Notes under the pieces: model-generated
What the model saw: only the letters and a program-made list of their open reading frames with translations
Told to the model about the DNA's origin: nothing
Databases searched by the model: none
Position numbers and translations under genes: made by a program
Shown here: positions 58,756 to 64,000 of the stretch, one piece after another
How positions within the stretch are numbered: position 1 is the stretch's first letter
Layout: the number at the start of each line of letters is the position of its first letter
Assembly (NCBI GenBank): GCA_947044405.1
Contig: CAMRHE010000502.1
Location: 620,001-684,000, forward strand
Length of the DNA: 64,000 bases
DNA from: Leptodactylus fallax
Taxonomy: Eukaryota; Chordata; Amphibia; Anura; Leptodactylidae
Reading direction: 5' to 3'

Positions 58756-59688
58756 ATGAAGGTGGATGATGTGAACTCTACCACATTTACTGAGTTCTTT
58801 CTATTGGGATTCCCCGAGCTGAATAATTACAAGTTGCCTTTCTTCTCTGTTATTCTTCTCTTGTATTCCATGACTATATGTGCAAACCTCTTGATCATCT
58901 CACTGGTGTCCACAAGCCAACGTCTCCAGTCTCCAATGTATTTCTTCCTTGGACATTTGGCTTTTGCAGACATATTCCTTATAACAAGTATTGTTCCCAA
59001 GTTTTTGGAGGTTATCATAAGGGAAGGGAGCACTATACCTTATGTTGATTGCTTAGCTCAGTTTCAACTGTATGCAGGAACAGTCTGCACAGAAAGTTAT
59101 TTGCTCACGACCATGTCCTATGACCGGTACTTGGCCATCTGTAAACCTCTACATTATATCTCTATAATGAGTGTCAAGCTTAGATACAGCCTGATCTTCA
59201 CATCCTGGGTCCTCAGCTTTATAATTGTATCCATATCAGTTTCATTGTTGGCTGAATTAGATTTCTGTGGCCCAAATATTAACTATTTCTTTTGTGACTT
59301 TGCTCCTTTAATAGACTTGTCTTGCTCAGACACAACCGGTATGAGTATTAACATGACTATGCTCTCAGTTCCAGTCGTTCTGATAAATTTCATATGTATA
59401 ATGATATCATATACCTGTATTTTCCGAACCATCTTTGGAATTTCCACCACGTCAGGCCGACAAAAAACTTTTTTCACCTGTAGTTCTCACTTGGTTGTGG
59501 TTTCTATTTATTATGTCTCTATGTTTATAGTCTATACTGTCCCTTTCAGAGGATATTTATTGAGTGCTAATAATTTTATTTCCCTTATCTTTATTGTACT
59601 ATACCCGCTTCTAAACCCTGTTATATACAGTCTAAGGAACAAAGAGATTCAGGCTTCTGTGATGAAATATATAAGAGTCTTTGGTTAA
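58756..59688 (+). CDS. Olfactory receptor OR-F (intact, class II, family 11-like)
   Basis: 310 residues, one exon, no break. The sequence begins MKVDDVNSTTFTEFFLLGFP with the NST glycosylation site. TM1 has ANLLI in place of the usual GNLLI. TM2 PMYFFLGHLAFADI, the bridge Cys in YVDCLAQ, MSYDRYLAICKPLHY at TM3, loop AELDFCGPNINYFFCDFAP, SGRQKTFFTCSSHL at TM6 and LLNPVIYSLRN at TM7 are all in place. It is a G-protein-coupled odorant receptor of olfactory neurons; the ligand is unknown. 23 residues differ from OR-B, several in or near TM3-TM6 (Ala/Thr before MSYDRY, Leu/Pro in TM5), where ligand contacts usually lie. The start ATG is preceded by cgtctagag as in the other copies. Confidence 0.96.
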   Translation: MKVDDVNSTTFTEFFLLGFPELNNYKLPFFSVILLLYSMTICANLLIISLVSTSQRLQSPMYFFLGHLAFADIFLITSIVPKFLEVIIREGSTIPYVDCLAQFQLYAGTVCTESYLLTTMSYDRYLAICKPLHYISIMSVKLRYSLIFTSWVLSFIIVSISVSLLAELDFCGPNINYFFCDFAPLIDLSCSDTTGMSINMTMLSVPVVLINFICIMISYTCIFRTIFGISTTSGRQKTFFTCSSHLVVVSIYYVSMFIVYTVPFRGYLLSANNFISLIFIVLYPLLNPVIYSLRNKEIQASVMKYIRVFG

Positions 59689-61902
59689 AAAATATATGAA
59701 GATCAAAAAAAACTTTTTAAAGGCTTTTACTAAAAAACTAGTTCTAAAATATTTTAAATTATAAATATATTTAATTTAACCAAAATATAAATAGAAAATC
59801 CTGTGAATTCTAATTGTTATTATTATAATTTATAATAAATTAAAAGCAGATAAAGGGAAAGTATCATCAGATGACATTTTGATTAAAGCAGGATTTTATT
59901 ATATAGTAACATGTATTACAATGATTCATGATATAAACATATTGGAATAAATTATATTAATTTTATTTTGTTTCTCAATATCTACATAAGACAAAAATCT
60001 TGAAGTTTTTCTTTTGATTGTTATAAGATTAGGAGAGCAGGGCTTGTATGGCAGAACTCGACCGGGAGGTTGTTCCAAACATCTTGGAGAACTAAGCACA
60101 GATATTTGTGGATGTAGCTAACCTAAATCCTTCTGGGACTTCATTTCACTCCAGACAGACTGGATGATGGGAAGATCAGGACTATGTGTGGGCCAAATCA
60201 TCTTTTCCAAGACTTTCCCTTGATCTTCTTAAGCTGCAGGCAGTTCTTAATTTACTTGTCTGTATGTTTGGTGTCCTTGTCCTGCTACACATTATATTTG
60301 GAGACAGTGAGAAAATCTGTGATTAACATTTCTATTGTTTTTACTTTAATGCTGCTGTAATTTTTGTTTGCATTTGCATTTGTAAAAAATTGTAATGTTG
60401 TTCATAATTCTTACTACACAGAACCTATGAGGAATTTCAGGATTCACAGATTTTTTATAAAAAACAAAAAAAACAAAGGAAATTATTAAAGTGCTCGTAA
60501 AGCTAGAGGGAAAATCTAGAATAGTTTTGTCAATGATCATGTGTCCATTTTGAAAGTGTCACGTTAGAGGTCAGGGACTGGGAGACTATACTGTGGCAGA
60601 GGACCTTATGGAGTCTCAATTCCATCATAAGTAGCCCACTGCAGCCCCTCCAATCAAGCCCTCCTGATTCAGTTCATTCAGCTGCGCTGTGGTAGGGAAA
60701 GGTTTAGGAAATCAGTTATCTCACTCGCCAACATCTCTACAAATATCTGGTGTTCTGGTGTTCATGTGGGGTGCCCCAACAACTAACTGTATGTCCTAGA
60801 CTAATGCCCCACCTTCAGCTGTATACTCTGACTGTATTGTTATATTGAGGCTGTGATTATGTGATATATGTTATGTTATGTCTTGTATTGAGCTGTTGAA
60901 CAACAAATTTCCCTTTGTGGTCAATAAAGTAATATTCTAGTTTATTCTACATGTGTCTGCCAATTATTTGTACCAATATTATAGGTGTGTCTTAGAGACA
61001 GAAATATTTCTGTCACTGTATATGGATAACATAGCGTGTACCCATAGCACACCCTTATGTACCAAGATAGTAGTGTTGTCACCAGTGTGTGTAGTTAACT
61101 CCTTATGTCTCCTTCAGGGAATATTGTAACTCATGATATTTAGCATTTTCCCCTCTTGAGGGTGAGAGACGTCTGTTCCAACCGTCATCTTTAGAAAATA
61201 TTCAATATTAAACTGGATCTTCTTTTCTTCTTCTTGGCTGTGACGTCCATAAATAAATTGATTGTCCAATATCCAATTATTAAATATCAGTCTTTATCAT
61301 AATATTGGTTTTGATTGATGTCCGCTGTTTTCTTCCCTAGTCCGACCCCAATTTGATGATTTCTCCTGGCCTATAATATCTCAGTGTATTATATCATTCA
61401 CTTATATATTATGCTTATTATTATATGCAACACCTTATCAGGACATATAACAATAATAACATTTCCATTCAACTCTATTACATGACATTACATTCCTCTT
61501 TTTACCTTTTTAATAAAGTAATATTCTTATATTAAACATTATTTTATTAGATATCAGTGTGATCTTCATTTGAGACAATATAACCAACATTATTCATTCA
61601 TACACAAGATCCTTGGGTAAATCCACATCATACTGACATTTAATACGAATAATCCTTGTTTGATAATTACCATTTACTACTGATTCTTCTAACGTCTCAG
61701 ACTGTCATGAGCCCTCGATGAATGGAACCATCTGTTGTTCTGATCTCCCAGAAATAGAACCAAAAGATTTTCCTCCCAAAGAAGTGTAACCTGAGACCAG
61801 TCTATGAAATTACAGGATGGTTCTTTTGCTAAAACCAAAATAAAAATGCATTCATTTTTCCCATGTCAATATATGAAGTATTTTGTATGTTATATATGTG
61901 TA
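59689..61902. other. 3' flank of OR-F
   Basis: It matches 37816-40004. A Tc1 transposase remnant (minus strand) lies at about 60040-60315, the fuller sister of 18890-19085: the plus strand shows gacagactggatgatggg and cttgtcctgctacac, complements of a catalytic-domain end. Near 60895 tttccctttgtggtcaataa resembles a LINE tail. No host gene. Confidence 0.65.
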
Positions 61903-62147
61903 ATATTTATTTATTTAGCAACATCTCATTCAGCAGCACTTTACAGACATTGACAGTCACTGTCCCATATAGGGCTCACAATCTACATTTCCTATCAATA
62001 TGTCTTTGGAGTGTCGGAGGAATCCGGAGTACCCTGGAAGAAATCCATGCAAAAATGGAAGAACATACAAACTCCTTGCAGATGTTGTCTTTGGCAGGAT
62101 TTGAACCCAGGACTCCTGCGCTAACCACTGAGCTACCGTGCTGCCCA
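61903..62147 (-). mobile_element. tRNA-derived SINE, minus strand, copy 3
   Basis: The reverse complement reads tgggcagcacggtagctcag, then the ggttcaaatcctgccaaag B-box region and the SINE core, ending in an ATAAATA tail. It is at the same place in the array as copy 2 (40005-40250). Confidence 0.87.
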
Positions 62148-62216
62148 ATATGTAGCATTGTTTATGGTATAAATGTGTAGTACTGTAGGTATAGTATATA
62201 GCATTAGTTTTAAAAA

Positions 62217-62225
62217 TAGATAGAT

Positions 62226-62257
<32 letters not shown>

Positions 62258-62259
62258 TG

Positions 62260-62310
<51 letters not shown>
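62217..62310. repeat. (GATA)n microsatellite
   Basis: About 22 GATA units with one interruption (tatgagata). Read on the minus strand it gives a false IYLS-repeat frame. Confidence 0.92.
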
Positions 62311-62640
62311 CATATTATACCTTAGTTCAATATACTCTAAAATGCATTTGTCAACATTAACCTTCTCACACCGCTGCCATTTTAATTTTTACTTTCCGCC
62401 TTCTATAAGCCAAAATTGTTTTTATTTTTCCATTTATGTAGCCGTATGGGGCATATAATTTGCATTTCTTATTCTATATTTTGTACTGGGATTCTGGAAA
62501 AAAATCAAAAAAAGGTAAAATTAGAGAAAACCTGCGACTTTCTTGCACGCTTTGTTTTTATGGCGTTTACTTTGTAGCCAAAATGACATGTGACCTGTGG
62601 GTTGGCACAATTACATTGATACCAAATTAGTTTTGTATTG
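62311..62640. other. Unassigned DNA before the last Tc1 element
   Basis: AT-rich, with a stretch (62588-62640) shared with 40529-40590. No gene is recognised. Confidence 0.5.
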
Positions 62641-64000
62641 CAGTGCCTTGCGAAAGTATTCGGCCCCCTTGAACTTTTCAACCTTTTGCCACATTTCAGG
62701 CTTCAAACATAAGGATATAAAATTTTTATTTTTTGGTGAAGAATCAACAACAAGTGGGACACAATTGTGAAGTGGAACGAAATTTATTGGTTATTTTCAA
62801 CTTTTGTAAAAAATAAAAAACTGAAAAGTGGGGGCGTGCCAAATTATTCAGCCCCCTTAAGTTAATACTTTGTAGCGCCACCTTTTGCTGCGATTACAGC
62901 TGCAAGTCGCTTGGGGTATGTCTCTATCAGTTTTGCACATGGAGAGACTGAAATTCTTGCCCATTCTTCCTTGGAAAACAGCTGGAGCTCAGTGAGGTTG
63001 GATGGAGAGCGTTTGTGAACAGCAGTTTTCAGCTCTTTCCACAGATTCTCGATTGGATTCAGGTCTGGACTTTGACTTGGCCATTCTAACACCTGGATAC
63101 GTTTATTTGTGAACCATTCCATTGTAGATTTAGCTTTATGTTTGGGATCATTGTCTTGTTGGAAGATAAATCTCTGTCCCAGTCTCGGGTCTTTTGCAGA
63201 CTCCAACAGGTTTTCTTCCAGAATGGTCCTGTATTTGGCTCTATCCATCTTCCCATCAATTTTAACCATCTTCCCTGTCCCTGCTGAAGAAAAGCAGGCC
63301 CAAACCATGATGCTGCCACCACCATGTGTGACAGTGGGGATGGTGTGTTCAGGGGGATGAGCTGTGTTGCTTTTACGCCAAACATATCGTTTTGCATTGT
63401 GGCCAAAAATGTTGATTTTGATTTCATCTGACCAGAGCACCTTCTTCCACATGTTTGGTGTGTCTCCCAGGTGGCTTGTGGCAAACTTTAAACAAGACTT
63501 TTTATGGATATCTTTGAGAAATGGCTTTCTTCTTGCCACTCTTCCATAAAGGCCAGATTTGTGCAGTGTACGACTGATTGTTGTCCTATGGACAGACTCT
63601 CCCACCTCAGCTGTAGATCTCTGCAGTTCATACAGAGTGATCATGGGCCTCTTGGATGCATCTCTGATCAGTCTTCTCCTTGTTTGAGATGAAAGTTTAG
63701 AGGGACGGCCGGGTCTTGGTAGATTTGCAGTGGTCTGATACTCCTTCCATTTCAATATGATCGCTTGCACAGTGCTCCTTGGGATGTTTAAAGTTCGGGA
63801 AATCTTTTTGTATCCAAATCCGGCTTTAAACTTCTCCACAACAGTATCACAGACCTGCCTAGTGTGTTCCTTGGTCTTCATGATGCTCTCTGCGCTTTAA
63901 ACAGAACCCTGAGACTATCACAGAGCAGGTGCATTTATACAGAGACTTGATTACACACAGGTGGATTATATTTACTGTTTATATATATATATATATATAT
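62641..64000 (-). mobile_element. Tc1-like transposon, third family, copy E (runs off window)
   Basis: The end CAGTGCCTTGCGAAAGTATT is at 62641. The base pair before it is TG rather than TA, so one target base seems mutated. The element is read on the minus strand; the other end lies beyond 64000. Near 63979 the expected sequence gives way to a TA run, so the far end may be altered. It is otherwise close to copy C at 9414-10997 and has an open transposase. Confidence 0.9.
62862..63881 (-). CDS. DD34E Tc1 transposase, open frame
   Basis: 339 codons from ATG 63881 to TAA 62862, the usual length. N-terminal DNA-binding domain MKTKEHTRQVCDTVVEKF and YKKISRTLNIPRSTVQAI, a PRPGRPSK linker, and a second HTH TTISRTLHKSGLYGR. 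Catalytic motifs: LWSDEIKINIFG (Asp), [24 protein letters not shown] (Asp) and [13 protein letters not shown] (Glu), spacing 34. It ends GGATKY. Thr of SDETK is Ile here. It cuts and pastes its own element at TA. The best candidate in the window for a recently active enzyme, but activity cannot be judged from sequence. Confidence 0.95.
   Translation of the reverse strand: MKTKEHTRQVCDTVVEKFKAGFGYKKISRTLNIPRSTVQAIILKWKEYQTTANLPRPGRPSKLSSQTRRRLIRDASKRPMITLYELQRSTAEVGESVHRTTISRTLHKSGLYGRVARRKPFLKDIHKKSCLKFATSHLGDTPNMWKKVLWSDEIKINIFGHNAKRYVWRKSNTAHPPEHTIPTVTHGGGSIMVWACFSSAGTGKMVKIDGKMDRAKYRTILEENLLESAKDPRLGQRFIFQQDNDPKHKAKSTMEWFTNKRIQVLEWPSQSPDLNPIENLWKELKTAVHKRSPSNLTELQLFSKEEWARISVSPCAKLIETYPKRLAAVIAAKGGATKY

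Overview
The window looks like vertebrate genomic DNA, most likely from a frog. The reasons are class II olfactory receptor (OR) genes of amphibian type (intronless coding exons of 310 codons), a tRNA-headed SINE, many Tc1/mariner families with TA target sites, CR1-, L1- and L2-like LINEs, a Penelope-like retroelement, and a class I endogenous retrovirus (ERV). The species call is inference. Only two host genes look intact: OR-B (17606-18538) and OR-F (58756-59688). Both are plus strand and differ at 23 of 310 residues.

Layout. The backbone is a tandem array of an OR pair, repeated three times. Unit 1 (about 3680-21420) holds OR-A (dead, 4379-8244) and OR-B (intact). Unit 2 (about 21424-43200) holds OR-C (only the first 239 bp, 22139-22377) and OR-D (two nonsense codons, 36883-37815). 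Unit 3 (about 43860 to the end) holds OR-E (dead, 44315-46805) and OR-F (intact). OR-A and OR-E are one subfamily and share an Arg-to-stop codon. OR-B, OR-D and OR-F are the other subfamily. Flanking DNA, including an inverted-repeat hairpin and a conserved block 280-370 bp upstream of each ATG, is copied with the genes.

Mobile DNA separates the units. 1-3500: a hammerhead-ribozyme-like motif, a Tc1 element carrying a SINE, and a second Tc1 fragment. 5029-8070: a MITE, a minisatellite and a Tc1 element, all inside OR-A. 9414-10997 and 19086-20680: two more Tc1 families. 13100-16320 and 54990-57540: L1-like copies on the minus strand. 22378-34003: a CR1-like LINE that cut OR-C and is itself split by a 7.8-kb ERV (25176-32969, minus strand, LTRs about 1% different). 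42317-43132: an element with 272-bp terminal inverted repeats. 45072-46625: a DD37E Tc1-like element inside OR-E. 50118-52030: a Penelope-like element with a GIY-YIG domain. 52080-54720: an L2-like LINE split by a DD38E Tc1-like element with a full 350-codon transposase. 62641-64000: a DD34E Tc1 element with a full 339-codon transposase on the minus strand, running off the window.

No operon or dedicated new multi-gene system was found. The main interest is the history: a triplicated OR pair, serial nested insertions with visible empty sites in sister copies, and several transposon families (DD37E, DD38E, the long-TIR foldback, the Penelope/hammerhead remnants) whose features can be read directly. 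All similarity statements come from reading by eye; no alignment or database search was run.
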